Program-made: the position numbers and the translations under genes
The notes under the pieces: model-generated
What the model saw: the letters and a program-made list of their open reading frames with translations, nothing else
The model's database searches: none
What the model was told of the DNA's origin: nothing
NCBI GenBank assembly: GCA_037074705.1
Contig: CM073593.1
Location: 60,367,501-60,431,500, forward strand
Source: Zhengitettix transpicula
Taxonomy: Eukaryota > Arthropoda > Insecta > Orthoptera > Tetrigidae
Length of the DNA: 64,000 nucleotides
Direction: 5' to 3'
Shown: positions 43,253 through 57,001 of the stretch, one piece after another
Layout: each line of letters opens with the position of its first letter
Position numbering within the stretch: position 1 is the stretch's first letter

Positions 43253-46200
43253 CTGTAAAAAGGAAAATAATTATTAAATGATGTAGAACACATTATTTTT
43301 ACCGTTCATCGAACTCATGTTCTTTAATTATGTTTGTAATAGTTAAATACTTCAACGTTTTATTTGGTTGATAATTATTTTTCACATATTACGAAAGAAT
43401 TCTTCTTATAATGATATATACAATTCAGATATTCAAAAAACTGATATGTCCAATAAATGCAAATAAATGCCATTACCATAAATCCTTCGAAATGTTTTTT
43501 TATCGAGTGGACGATTTATGAGTTTCAAATATTGGGTGGAACATTTTAAAATACTATTCAGTTTTGCCATAAGCCACACATCTGAACTTATAACGTATGA
43601 TTACGTAATATTATATTACTACGAAATTAGTTATTTACTTGCAACATTCGTAAGATTGCCAAGGAAATTCCATAGTCCGGAAGAAATTGATTAAAATTAA
43701 ATTTACCTTTATAAATCATTCTTTGTCCTTAAATTTAAGTTTGCGAACTAAACAATGATTTTAAGGAGTAGAAATGTGATTATTATCAATTATTACACAT
43801 TAATTTATAGTCTGACCACGATCATCATTATCCATAGTTTTATTAGGTTACAGCGAAGAACATTCAAAGTGTCCAATACCACTATTATATAGTATTATAA
43901 AATACAATATATAAAGCCAATTAAAATGGGCAAGAGCTAAGTGGAATATCATACTGTTTAATGTGTAAATAAATTTGTTAACGAGAGTCACAAATATCTT
44001 TATAGGTATAGACAAATAAATGTGTTGACTAAATTGACATATTTACAACAAAAATAAGTAAACACAACAATCAGTAAGCGGCAATAAATCATATAAAAGG
44101 CACATAAAGATACTTTAATTTATATATTAAAAATCCCACCCTCTCGGAGACGGAAAATTCGATCATAAATTAATTACAGGGTATATATTTGAGGAATCCT
44201 ACTTGCGTATATTTTTAATTGCTTGACAATAGTAAATTCTAATGACCGCTTCCTAAATATATACATACAAGTATAAACGTACAGTGAGAATGGTATTGTT
44301 GGCATTGTATGAGTTTGATCATAATGCTATTATTAAATACGATTGTTTAGGATATGAAATTCTCCGGCGACAACCGTTTCGACAGATCGCTCGTGTTGTT
44401 CGGCTCAAACACTGTCAGTAAATCAGACAAAAGGCCACAGCGAATGGACGAATTTATGAAAGCTGTATACGTCGAACTGAAAGCAAATTGATATGCATCT
44501 AACGTCTCCGAGACATGCAAAAGGAGTTATTGATCTGTCTGAAAAAAACTACCGGTACTACCGCAGAGCGTTCTCTGGAGATCTTTTCGTTGTCGCATCT
44601 GTCAGACAATACGGAATTTCATTCTAAAAATATTTTCTGACATATTGGACTTATAAGCTTCTCGTACGATATATGAAAGGATAAAGAAAATTGCTCAAGT
44701 CGAAAGTAGTATTTAAATTTAATATTTTTTTTAGAACAGTTTTGTAACGATTACAATTATTCCATACGTACTATACGATTTCAAGTTTAGCAATAAGGAA
44801 CGATTCTGCTATATTTTTATATTGAAAGTGTGCCTTGAATTACCAGCATGATCTACTTTAGTAGATAAGAATTGTAAACTTACCACTTTCTAAATGATTT
44901 CACCAAAAAGTAATACGAATGTACAATTGCCACCGAACAATATACGAATAACATTTAAACTTATAAGTAGAATATATATGATTAATACTAAATATACTAT
45001 ACATTAGAATACTCGTTATTTTAAATATTATGAAACAGAAAAGAAAATAACTATTTTTATGTTATTTTGAGAAAATTGATTAATTATGCATTTCTCTGAT
45101 TTTATTTTCCGTTGAATTAAATTGACCAGATAAGTAAGAAAAATAGTGTAATAATACCCAATTATTCACTAGAAAATTCTAAGTCTACGTAAACTGACTT
45201 GCGCAATTTGTCAGTATTTTTTTTTACAAGGAATTCCAGTAGCATATTGATCTATTAAGAACACTAAACGACGTTATCTGAACGTAAATATTTTTGTATT
45301 ATCTTTCTTCAATCTCTTATAATCATTTTAGTATTTGGTTATGAAAATTCGAAATATTGAAATTATTTTGCGAGAACAAACAGATTTCGCTTTCATGCTG
45401 CTTTTCTATTCTTTGACAAGTACGTGTTTGTAACCTCAATTACGATGAGATACTTTATTTTACAGCCAAAAATTTATTGTAGCAACGATTTAGAAAGGAG
45501 CCTACGATGTCAAATTTTGGCAGTGCTTTCGATTTATTATAACGGCGAGGGATCCTGTGATCTTTCACATATATTACCATAAATTGATTTATGATTTTCT
45601 CTGGCTTTACGTATAATAGGTACAATTATTCATGTTCAAGTAAATTTACAGAAAAAGCTGGACTCAATTTCTTTACTTATTACGTTTGAAACATTCATGA
45701 TCTTTGGTTCAGAGGACGAGACTGTTTTCATACATGCAAAATATTTTAAATATTCATTTACGAGTAGCTTTCAATTTGTTTTAGTTTTCACATAATTCCT
45801 GTTACGTATCGGTTGATTAATATGCTTATTTATTTGTTTTCCATATTCTGCGACGGAGTTCCTGCTTTCGTGAACAGAGCATATTTCAACCTGACCGGCC
45901 ACCTTTAAAGCAGGATCTAAGGATAGACCCGTTTGCTCGTCCGTGTGAGAAATATAGGCTGCTCTTGACGTTGTTAACTCTCTTTATAGTGTTCCAGGCT
46001 TCGTTAAACTCTGCCACATAGCTGGCTAGAACGTTAAGTCATAACCAATTTTATTGACATGTAGCGTCAGTTCTCATGTACTACTGTAGCTAATTTCAGA
46101 AAATAAAACAAACTTGTCTAAATAAAAATTTTTCCGTCGTAGATGTCTGAATTTGAATAAAAATAAGTATAAGTATAAAATAAGTATAAATTATTGTGGA

Positions 46201-46344
46201 CTATACAACGTATTATAAGTTTTTAAATAATAAGAATTTAGTTTACGTGACTCCAAAATTAAATTCGGAGGAAATGTGTTTGACAAAAATAAATAATTAA
46301 GCAGAATTAAATTTTTGATAAATCAAACGGATTTTAACAGACGT

Positions 46345-46412
46345 GATATAAATATTTTGAAACTACACGTTTTAGTCCTTATACAAGGACCATCATCAGG
46401 TTACATATTAAA
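46345..46412 (-). repeat. Retroelement tail with stable hairpin
   Basis: On the minus strand: CCTGATGATGGTCCTTGTAT then AAGGACTAAAACGTGTAG. The GGTCCTT/AAGGACT hairpin follows a CTGATGA box, the usual insect SINE/Penelope/LINE tail arrangement. Confidence 0.6.
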
Positions 46413-49199
46413 CAATAAAATCTTAAATTGAAAAACAATTTCGAAGATATTGATGTATGAAGTTAAAACAAAATAAACTAATATACGAAATAACAGATAT
46501 TATTTAACGAGTCCGTTCAGTTCTCAAATTAATAGCGATATGAAAAATAACCATTATAGTTTTAATTTGGTGCAAATATCTATAATTTTTAAATTTTCCC
46601 ACTCAAAACTATGATAAAATGTATTATGACGTAGTATTTAATGTCCTCTCACCTTATGATGTCTTAGTGAAAAACATGTAGTGTAGCTTTTTATATTATA
46701 TGTCTGTTGAAATCTATATTTTTATAGCTGTATTTATGTTGATATATATTTTTCTAATATTTATCGATTATTAATTCAAACCTAAACGGTTTCTTTAAGG
46801 ATTTATTACTTTCCTGAAACGTTTTTTCTTTAATTTACGTATGTGAAAACCGTATTACATATATTGGCACACAAGTTATACGTTCGTTTTGTTTTTAATT
46901 TTGACCTTTCATTTACATTTGAACGTCAGTTTTGTATTTTACCTCAGACATAAAAGTTTAAATGAATCTCATTTAGTAGAAATGAGCGGAAATAGTTTCT
47001 CAGTCATATTACATACATAGGATTAAAATCATTTTTTTAAAACTGCCACTAAATTACTCATATCATCATATCAGTTGTTCTATTAAGAATTTACCTTGTT
47101 CAGGGCTTTAGGTACCTTCTCGCTACACGTCAACTTACAATGGTAAGAAGACAAAGTATAAATAGATGATTTTTTCGTTGTTTCACTTAAGAAGAAAATA
47201 CTGGATATCTATTTAACATATATGTGTGTGTGAACAAGCAATATTCGCCTCTTAATATTATTAAATACAAATGCATTATTCTTATAATTCATTAATAAGA
47301 GAAAACGATCACGTTCATTGACAGAAACCTTCGGAATGAGTAATCTGTTTGCGGAACGCATTAAGCATATTCTGTACACTCAAAGAAACGGCTTCTTCTA
47401 ATTCAATTTAAGACAAAAACCGAAAGAAAAGCAAATAAGAGATATAAACTTTGTAAACAGGCAAGTGATCCATCAAGCACAGAAAGTCGCTACCCGCTTG
47501 TCAGATTGGAAATGCGATACTGGAACCCATTAGCGGAGAAAAAGAACCAAGACATATTCATTCAAAGCGGGAGTGAAACGTGCAGTGGACTTCACAAGCA
47601 GCGGAAATTAATTGCTTATTCAGGACAGAGCGGTTTTATTTTTCCATCTCATGAGCTAACTCGTAGTTAAAAAAATTTAAACTGCAAGAATGTTACCGAT
47701 TCCGAATTTTTTTTTAAATAAAGCGTATACATGTAAACAACTTGGGCATATATTTTATTGGCATATTTTAAGAGAAGAATTTTGTCTATATTTAACTTAA
47801 TAAATAAAACCTAGTCATAGGAACGTGTACTCAAGTTTTATTGACGTTCGACGAATCAGTAAGTATGGAGAATTATCAGCTTTAAGGAGTTGATACCAGT
47901 TAAATTAAAATATAAATAATTTAAATCTAATACACGAAATAAATAACATGTAGTAATTGGCTATCTCCGTTTAGTTAGATTTTATACACTCAATTTTTCT
48001 GATTTGTCAGTAAAATAAATGGAGTTTATACTTATACAGCGCCATTAAGTAATTAGTAACGTTTTGTTACACGGTGGGCTACTTTAAAAGGTAATGCAGG
48101 AGCTCAAAGTTCTCATGTCCGCACATCCCAATTATTTGGACGAACTTTCTTTACAATATCTACTTTAACAGATATTATTATGGTTTGGTGTTTAATTGGG
48201 AAAAACAATTAACTAACCCCTGTAATTTTTATTAACCATTTATAAATAATTCCATTCTATCGAAATGTCATCTAGCAGAAACATTGGCCAATATGAATAT
48301 AAAATGGAGAATAAGAGTTGATTAAAATTTTGAATAGAAAATGATGGTAAAAGTACATCACAGGGAAATAAGGATGACGACTGCACACTTCTATAAAATA
48401 ATATAAATTTGGAAACTTTATTTCCGTGGAATAATGCAAGAAATAATTTTCAAACGCTGAATTCTGTCTTTTTTAAAATTTATTTGATTGTTTTAAAATA
48501 CAAATTTAACTTTCTCTTTGTTCATTAACATTTATTGCATAATTACCTGTAATTATTTTTCCAATTGGTCTAAATACAATGTCTGTTTCCGTTGAAATGT
48601 TAAGAAATTCGTCAATGTGGATTAAAACGTCGGATTTATAAAAAAGAATAATTCCTGGCCGTCGGTCATTTTATATGAGAAAATAATATTTTAAATGTAG
48701 GCCTACTCAGCATAATCGGCACTTCTTCAATGTGTGCAGACTATTTTAAAGCTGACCGTATATTATTTGTGAAACCGAATGCAGTGGTCAGGCCATTGAC
48801 CCCTTGGACCCTCAAAGTCCTCAATTGGGAAGTGGAATGCAGAACAGTTACGTAATATTTCATTCGAACAAAGCTGTATGTAAACAACTGTTTCGAGCCT
48901 TTTAAATCATCAGTGTAAAACAACCACAAAAATAATATTAACGTAATAAAGTATTAATGTTTAACTATTGGAACGTGTTTTATTGGCTTATTATCATATC
49001 ATGTAAGACTTGTTTTTGAAGTAATCAAACGAGCTTTATTTTATAAGATAGTGAGTTGTTTATTGGAAATTTGATTATACGATGTCGGTTTTTACTTAAC
49101 AGTGACTTTAACGGACTGTAATGATTCTACGGTTGTAGTATTTTCACTGCTTCGTATAGTTGATGTTATCGGAATTTTCTTCTTTCCTTTTATTGCGAC

Positions 49200-49400
49200 C
49201 AGGCGAGAGGACCGTACAGAACCGAGATGACTGCTATGACACATTATGAATATTAGGAGTGACATGTGGTCAGTGTGCCTTCTTTGGTATTTAGTAGGTT
49301 TTCATGATCTCACTCGTGTCGAGATTACAACTCGTGACCTCTTTAATACGAGGAAATGACTCTACACCACACCAGGTCGGAGTTATCAGGGTAATTATAT
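49200..49400 (-). mobile_element. tRNA-derived SINE relic
   Basis: Read on the minus strand, a tRNA-like head is visible near 49,385-49,310: GGTGTAGAGTCATTTCC as box A and a box-B-like GTCACGAGTTGTAATCTCGA. It is followed by a non-tRNA body (GAGATCATGAAAACC...). Degraded, and not a functional tRNA. Confidence 0.5.
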
Positions 49401-52400
49401 GCACGAAAGGCAAAAGTGAACAGAAAATAATTTTGCTGCAATCTCTCAGGTGTAGTAGAAAATGCCACTAGTCTGTACTTCTAAAATACATTTTAAATTA
49501 ACACCAGAAATAATTCTGTCTTCCAGCGGAAATTCAGTGTAGCTGTTTAAACCTGAATGAAGAAAGATTGTTCAGAATAAAATGATAACCGAAATGATTA
49601 ATATCAGGAACTACTTTCATTATTAATCTCGATAACGTCAACTAATCAATTATTTTAACTGCTATGGTATAATTTTGTACGTTGAAATATCAATTCGGTG
49701 AACAGTAGTCAATAAAAGAAAATTATTTATCATATTTGGAGTACCAAAATGTTGAAACTAATACCGGCCATTATTTATTCCGTTTATTAATGATATAAGC
49801 TTAGTGTTTGAGACTAATTTAGTAATTATATGCGAAAGAGCTTACTTCTATTTATTTAAAAAAATATAAAACGGATTAGTAGGTTAGCAGAATTTTGGAA
49901 CAGTCACTTGCTGCCGTCGCTGGAGTCTCTTCTTATCAAGATCTGAATGGTGGGAACACAGCGAATTTACTGAGTACGACTACACTGATAACTATATTAA
50001 CTGAGATATTCATCATTGCTATAAAAATCCCATCAAACAGGTTTCCAGTATATTTTACTCGCGAAAGCCAAGGCCAGTCACACTTTCTGAACTCTCCATA
50101 GTGGTGACAATTGTGTACCGAATTTAGTCCCAAGCTTGAATTTCCACGAGAAATGACTACAAGTGGTTTGGAAATAATTTTATATTTCTATTCTCACAAA
50201 CGTGGGTTTTATACAATACAGGAAAAGTTTTAAGAATTTTAACAATGGTGTATGGCGCACGTCAGCAAGTAATAAGTATGTAGATGGAGCGTGTATGTTT
50301 ACTAAAATTCCTTTCACGTTAACTGAAGTAGTGAAATAAATTAAAATACTAGGTAATGAAATAAGGTGACAGAGATTAAAAGTAATAAAAACTGTGCATA
50401 ATTTTATTTAGCTATTGGAAGTAAATTACATTATTATACAAAGGGTTTCAATAAACTTGAGGTCAATTTGTAACAAGTATGGGGTTCAATTTACGAGCCT
50501 GTTATCTCTTAGTAAATAACATCAATATCAGAAGTTGACGATATTTCTTCTGACCGAGTTGGGAAGTAGAAGTTGGAGCATCTACACTAAGTGCTTGACC
50601 GCCGTGATTAGATGAAGTGGTCAATTGGATTGTAACAAAGCGTGCTCGAGTATAACAGCTCGTAACTAGGGTAGTGATGTAGTAAACAGGATCATGAGAA
50701 AATAACTGTCTTATCAATCAAAATAAGCGGACATTGGAATTTCAGCCAGTTCATTTTTCGTGCATAAATCTCAATCGTAATTTGATTTTATATTCTATTT
50801 TAGAATCATAACAATTGAATGATTCTATATTAGAGGTTGAAAGTAATAAGCGGCCGTGACGACTGTCAGTATTTCAACTGAATTCACATATCCGAGAGTT
50901 ATTAAGGAGAAAATAATAACATGAAAATTAGCTTGCGGTCATATTAACGTACTTCGTGGTCATTTTCAGAAACAAAACACAAAAACGTAACCCTGGAATT
51001 TTACAAGGAGTCTACTTTAGTAATTGTCCAAAGTATTCCAGAAAAAAAACGAAATAAGTAAGGTGGATAATTGATTTGAACTTCAGTCCTCTCCATTCCA
51101 AGCCTGGAATTATTTAAAATTAAAAATCTAGATTTTCCATATTTCTCGCTTAACCTACCAGCTCGGAATTTCCCGCCAAATTGTTAGTGTTCGAGCACGT
51201 GTTGAGTTTTATTAATTTGGGTTCGAAAATAATGATTGAAAAATATGTGGGTGTTCTATTGTATATGTCCAAAATATTCAGCGTCGAAAAAAAGGAAGAA
51301 AATGCAGATATCATACCGTAAATTTATTAAGAGAGATGCCAACAAAATCGTAGAATTTACATACTGCTGTATTCATATATGTTAAAATCACTTGAAATAT
51401 TTTTTAAAAGGAATATTAAAAAAATGAAAAAAATTATTTTTTTGTATAAAAAATTTACCCTTTATTGCTTAACCGTCCTTTGGGATTTGTTTTAATGAAG
51501 ACTCCCGTCTCGTGACTGATAGTTAATGAAGTTACTAATAACCCAGCATTTGTATTTCTTATGAAATACGAATACTGTTTATCGAGATTATTGTCCCATC
51601 AATTCAGTATTCATAGAGAGAATTTTTTTTAGAGTTGCCTTAACAGCTGTATGCGCTAACTGAAAATAATTCTAAATTTTTTTCTGTGTAACATTTTTTC
51701 TCTACTATTAATATGATTAACAAACCGTAATTTATTTATGTTTCGTTATTATTATTACTGGGTAGTTGTGCCATATACTTTTTATCCTTGCAGTTTGACT
51801 GTATTTCATTGTTCAAAATTTATTTTCGTATATTATTCGAACGAAGTTAGTTTCCTATGAATAATTAATTTATGGTATCTTCCAAATGTATCCACTGTTA
51901 ACACCACGACCATGATTTTTGTGTGATATAACCAAATAATACGAGCTTATAGTTTTATTTCAATATCCTAAGCACCATCTAATGTGTTTCCATCCTGAAA
52001 ACTTGAAAGTAATATCCTTTTATTGTCCTTTTACTTAATTAATTCAGTTACTCGTAGAAAAATCAAGTTTTATTACCATTCACAGTAAATTAATTAAATA
52101 GATTTACAGACCTATTTTATATAGATTCCAGACAAAACAAAATTTTCCTTCTTATTTATGACGGGTATAATCCAGTTTACTATCTACTTTTTTTTCTGGA
52201 GGTGGCAGTATCGTTATTTTTGTCGTGATGAAAGTAAGTAGGTGAGAATAGTATTAAGTGTATTTGTAGTCGTCCCATCCCGAGACTCTGGAGTTTCCCA
52301 GTGGCTTCCACTTAGTGACTGTCACGAAGGCAGGTCTGGAGCAAACAGGACTCACTTTTCACTTTGCTGGAGCTCCAAAGTGCTTGGCCCGGGATGCACA

Positions 52401-54280
52401 GGATCGATATCTCCGTGGCTCGCTCTACTGGAGGGCGTCAGCCATCCATATTCAACGTGTAAAGCTCTGGAATGTGTTACTTCGGCGCAAACTTTGAAAA
52501 AGGCAAGCGCTCTTCAAAACTTTCCCCTGTCTATGTTTCTGTATTCTGTCAGTGAACCGACTCCTTTTAAAAGTTCATAACTTATATAAAGTTCTGTACT
52601 GCTTCATTTCTTGACTTTCACAAGTACAGTCGCGAATAGAAACAATTAATAATAAAACGTTCCTGTTTACAGTAATGAATACTATGATGTTTTATATCAT
52701 TTTAAAAGTTTATTTAAGATCAATAAAACTGAGAAAAAACAAAATGAATCGTAATAATTCTCATAATTGTTATTTTTCTGTTTCTATATCTATAAAAACG
52801 CACGTTAGGTCTAACTATATTCCATAAATGGTTTGTTAACATTCCTTAGACATAAAAATAAAGCTTATTTTCTAGCTCCTAACGAGTTACACTCAAATTT
52901 GCAGATTATTAAAATTTTTATTAAAACTATAAACCATATATTTATTAAAAAACGGATAGAAAACAATTTCACGTGTATATTTATTAAGGGAAAGTCAACG
53001 CAAGATAGTAAACAGAAACTTCGAAAACATTACCTTCTCTTGGAAAATAAAATTGAAAATTTTTAACAATTATATTATTCCGAAACAGTAGCAGTGTTAA
53101 ACAAAGAGGCTCAGTTTGTTAGGTATTCATTTGGGAAAAAACGACAGTATATTAAAAATATGAAATTGTTTCCACTTTATCAGACTTCGGAATTACCTGG
53201 AATATTTATTTATAAAATGGGCCAGTGAATATGATCTGAAATAATTGCCTATGCTTTCTACGGTTTTAAAAATAAATATTGCATTTTACTGGCTTAGAGG
53301 AAGCATTACCATCGAAAAAATAAATACTGTTAGCAATTTAAAAATACTGGACATGAAGTTATGCTAATAAAACCTTTGATTCTACGTCCTTAATTGATAT
53401 TAAAATATTAATGATATCAAGGTTATTTTAGAGGTACATCCATTTGTATATCTTGGAAATTTAGTACAGATGAAATAATTTTACTATTGGATACCATTAG
53501 ATGGATAAGACATGAATTACACAGAATTAATATCGAATGTACCATTGAAAATGGAGGTGAAAATCGACCAGAAATCAATTTTTTAATAATTAATTGTTAA
53601 GGGTGCTGAGATTTAAACATTTGCAATTACTATGATGAGAAGAACAAATAATAATTTGTGGCGGAACATAAAAAAACTAATAAAAATGTGGAGAATTTTG
53701 GCTGAGGAGTAAAATCCCAAATGCTCAGATATTATGTGAAACTAAGATTATGGGATAAAAGGCTTTGAATATATGTTTTCAAAATAATTTGTACCCTTTT
53801 CTTTTATCGTAATTTAATAAAGAAAACTTGCAATCGGTTACATGTACAGAAAGTTAGAATTCATATACAATATTTTGTTGAATAAGAGATGAAAAGAATT
53901 CCGTTTTATGAAATTAAATCTAATATTACCACGTTTAGTCCTTTGAAGAATCTGGTGAACGAGTGAATTGAAGATTAAAGTATTATAATTATAAAAATGG
54001 TACCAGAGTGACGGTTCGTAAATTTTGATGTGCTACATTGCCTCAAGTAAGAAATATTACGAGAATAGTAATAATATTGCAATGGTAGTGTTACCAAAAC
54101 TCTGGAGCAACTGACCCGTCATATACCACATTTATAATTCAGTCTACATAGAGTCTCATTTTTAAAAGCGGAATAGTTTAGCAGAAAGTTGAAACACATT
54201 TCTAACACGAAAGTATTTTTCATTGATATTTAAATAAAGATAATTTTAGGAACAGGCCACGCATGATGGCGCTGTTTTTT
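49401..54280. other. AT-rich stretch with a GC-richer patch
   Basis: Short ORFs occur on both strands near 49,900-50,130 and 50,500-50,720 but show no splice or family support. A GC-richer patch at 52,250-52,510 is listed among the findings. Confidence 0.5.
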
Positions 54281-54289
54281 TTGTGCTCA

Positions 54290-54600
54290 CTTGTCCATAA
54301 CGCAGAAAGGAATCAGATTTTTTTAGTTTTGCTGGGAGCTATGTAAAACGGAAAACTGTGCATGCGCGATCCTCATTACCGAGAGAGTCCTGTGCTGTGC
54401 CATGGGAAGCTCAGAGACAGCTGCATTAGCGAGAGCGAGTGCGACACAAGGCGGGCAGTTTAAAGTCTCCGAAATCGAATCAGAAATTCACACTATTAAA
54501 GTTTAAAGGGTGTTAATATTCAGAAAAATTTATTTGACCCCTAATTTTTTGAGTGCTGTAACACCTGAGCACATTTGCACCAGCCACCACTGCAGCAGAG
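54290..54600 (+). promoter_or_regulatory. Candidate CpG-rich promoter / first exon
   Basis: Locally CpG-rich with a near-consensus NRF-1 (erect wing type) site TGTGCATGCGCG at about 54,357-54,368 and no TATA box. A donor-like GCAGCAGAG followed by GTAGTT occurs near 54,600. This could start a plus-strand transcript, but direction and use are inferred. Confidence 0.25.
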
Positions 54601-54870
54601 GTAGTTATATTACTATCCTTTGTGATGTAGTTGGGGAAAGGCACAAGTTTAACGCAGTGCGTCGGATAATTGTTACAATAGACGAAAATTTTGTGTTTGT
54701 TTCTCACAAATGGGACATTTTTGTGTCACTGCCAGTAAAAGTTATTCAGCTCGACCTTTCAACACTGAAGTTCTCACTTGTCGTACCTTCGGCCGAGGCT
54801 CAATAGCTTTCATCCCTGGCGATCTTGAATTGTCGAAGTTCTGAGAAACCAAGGGAAGCCTTAATACAGG

Positions 54871-55203
54871 ATGAGAGACGATGATTCTGCTGCAGGGCTA
54901 CTTTGCTCGAAGTATCTTGAATCTCGGTTAAGTTTCATCGTTTCGCCAGGGCAACTTTCTTCTGCATATTTAAAGCTTCTCGTAAGCATGTATCGCGAAA
55001 CCTCTCAGGTCTTGAAGGTTTTAGGAGCTGGAAACCTGCAGTCCTCCAGGCGGTTGGTTTTATTACGCCGCCTCCGCCATAAATCTATTTCAAGCAGTTT
55101 CGAAATTCACGGCGTGTTCACGGTTGTTTATTCGGGCTCAAGGGAGTTATTTTGTGACGTCTACCGTGTTTTATCGCGAGTTACATTCATTAATACAGAG
55201 TAA
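54871..55203 (+). CDS. 110-residue ORF of unknown function
   Basis: Starts ATGAGAGACGATGATTC and lies just downstream of the CpG-rich patch. The product has no recognised domain, signal peptide or membrane segment. GC content is above the surroundings, so an ORF of this size could occur by chance. Confidence 0.2.
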   Translation: MRDDDSAAGLLCSKYLESRLSFIVSPGQLSSAYLKLLVSMYRETSQVLKVLGAGNLQSSRRLVLLRRLRHKSISSSFEIHGVFTVVYSGSRELFCDVYRVLSRVTFINTE

Positions 55204-55380
55204 AGCATCTCTGAACATAAATTCTTACTTTCCTTGGTAAGTCTAACGATTCTCAAGTTCATTTTCCTTATGCAAATGAATAACTTGTTATTAGTATTCA
55301 ACGATAATATGTCGATTCGGAGAATTCAGTATTGAAGGGTATGGCATAAATCAATATTCATTTTGATACAGTCTAAACAT

Positions 55381-55632
55381 TTAGTGCAAAACATGTATTT
55401 GGTTAATTAAAAGTAATGACATGTACTGTAAAGGCGAAGAATTTTTCCCATCTTTTAACTGGCATGTCGACTGCCGTTTTCCCGCGCAAAACGTGTATTT
55501 TTTGCAGCCGAGTTCCACAATGTCCCGCCATTCTTCAGGCACGCACTCGCTGATGACGTCACTCAGCTCCGTTGTTGCCAATGCTCGATATTCTCCTCTC
55601 TTCGCAGCCTTCCTCAAAACACACCTTTTTTA
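55381..55632 (-). CDS. Short coding-like open segment, unknown
   Basis: The minus-strand frame reads RKAAKRGEYRALATTELSD then ISECVPEEWRDIVELGCKK, with balanced charged and hydrophobic residues. It has no ATG at its beginning and no good splice donor. It may be an exon remnant or a transposon fragment; not recognised. Confidence 0.25.
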
Positions 55633-56242
55633 AAAATAAATGCACTCACCTGAGTGTGTATATCGTTAGGTATTCTCTTTATTATATTTTCCCTCGTAGA
55701 CTCAAGTCACACTTTACTTTTCCAGAGAGATTGATAATCATAAATCATTAAGTAAAAATAAAAATTGAGCTTTGATGTGAAAATCAAATGAAAGGAATAT
55801 ATGAATTTTTATGTGTGTCCCATTATACTTTTTTTGTGTTTGAATTTATTTATAAAAATATTCCATATATTAACTTTTTTTTGGTGAAAATGCAATACCC
55901 CGGAGTGGATGCAAATTAAAATCCTGATATCTATCGACATTTTACAACACTTTTAAACCTCACCCGAGTGTTACTCTAGAGTGAAAATAGATTCATGACA
56001 TTAATTCGCTATCAGTTATACATACCTTAATTTAGTTTATTCTTCTGATTTTAAAACTTAGAAGTGAATAGAATTCCTTCATGTACCCAACAGGTGTGAA
56101 TTAAAACTCAATATAGCTGAAATTTCACAATTCAATTAAGATCAATTTAAAATATTTGCAACGCGATCTTATATATCTTATATATATTGAATTAATGCTG
56201 AAATGTACTATAAATATTGTTTACCGTTGCAGGTACATTACT

Positions 56243-57001
56243 TCTATATAATAAAAAAGGGAGTATATTTGTATGTATGTATGTTTGTATTTACGTTGTT
56301 CTTTATACAAATTTTATCGCGTGGACAGAATGCAACAAAAATTGGTATACGTATTCTGCCAAAATCGAGAACCGGTACTGTGGGGGTGAGAAACCCCTAG
56401 AATAAACGTGGAAATAATTATAATTGAAATAAGTTACGAATTAGTGTTAAGTTACTGCGCGAGACGATGACGTCATAAGTTTTCAAGACATTGACGCATC
56501 CTAAATATAGTTCTGTATTTCGTAATGAAATAAAGCAGAAATATTTTTATTTAATATAAAGTATACATGTGGAAAGAATTATAATTAAAAACCGTGATCA
56601 TTAAATATTAATTTCCTGCGCGCCAAGAGACAATGACGTCACGCGAGAGAAAGACGTTACTACGCAACGAACAAAGGAAATTCTCCTTTATCAGGAATGA
56701 AATAAAGCAGAAATATTTTCTTTAAATAAAAAGTATAATTTTATACAGCAATACTCCATCGAATGATAATAAAGAAGAATACGAATTACTTTACCATCCT
56801 TGGGGAAAATGTAAGTTAATTTTCGCGCTGTATTAGTTGTGAGTCTAGCTAACAATTTCATCAATGTAATATTTCGTAATGTATGAAGACTGAGTGACGA
56901 TTATATCCTGAAATACTCAAGGAATATATTTAAGTAATCAATTAAATACTTTTTCGAGTTTATATAAATAAGTACACGAGCAACGCCGGGCACCCAGCTA
57001 G
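56243..57001 (+). mobile_element. Non-autonomous Helitron/Helentron-like element
   Basis: Begins TCTATATAATAAAAAAGGGA and ends GCCGGGCACCCAGCTAG next to T, the typical ends of an arthropod Helitron-like family. It has an early GTATGTATGTATG run and no protein-coding capacity. The 5' flank is T rather than A, which fits the Helentron type. An internal segment is duplicated at 56,408-56,568 and from 56,569 (period about 161 bp). Both copies hold a TGACGTCA-type motif and GAAATAAAGCAGAAATATTT. Confidence 0.7.
56408..56740 (+). repeat. Two diverged ~161-bp internal tandem units in the Helentron-like element
   Basis: Each unit starts GTGGAAA(T/G)AATTATAATT and includes GATGACGTCA / AATGACGTCA and AATGAAATAAAGCAGAAATA. 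The second unit is slightly longer, about 172 bp between the last shared motifs. Confidence 0.8.

Larger units (their letters stand above)
41626..49190. other. AT-rich stretch with only minor features
   Basis: Apart from the candidate microexon at 43,228-43,252, a 45-codon ORF at 44,354-44,491 and a retroelement tail at 46,345-46,412, nothing was recognised. Confidence 0.5.

Noticed and set aside
47440..47560. Short acceptor-to-donor segment on the minus strand near 47,510
   Set aside because: The ~26-bp segment runs straight into a stop in its best frame and has no partner exon.
52242..52580. 112-codon plus-strand ORF
   Set aside because: No recognisable protein features; the GC-rich patch is open in more than one frame, so the ORF is probably chance. 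Kept only as a GC-rich patch finding.
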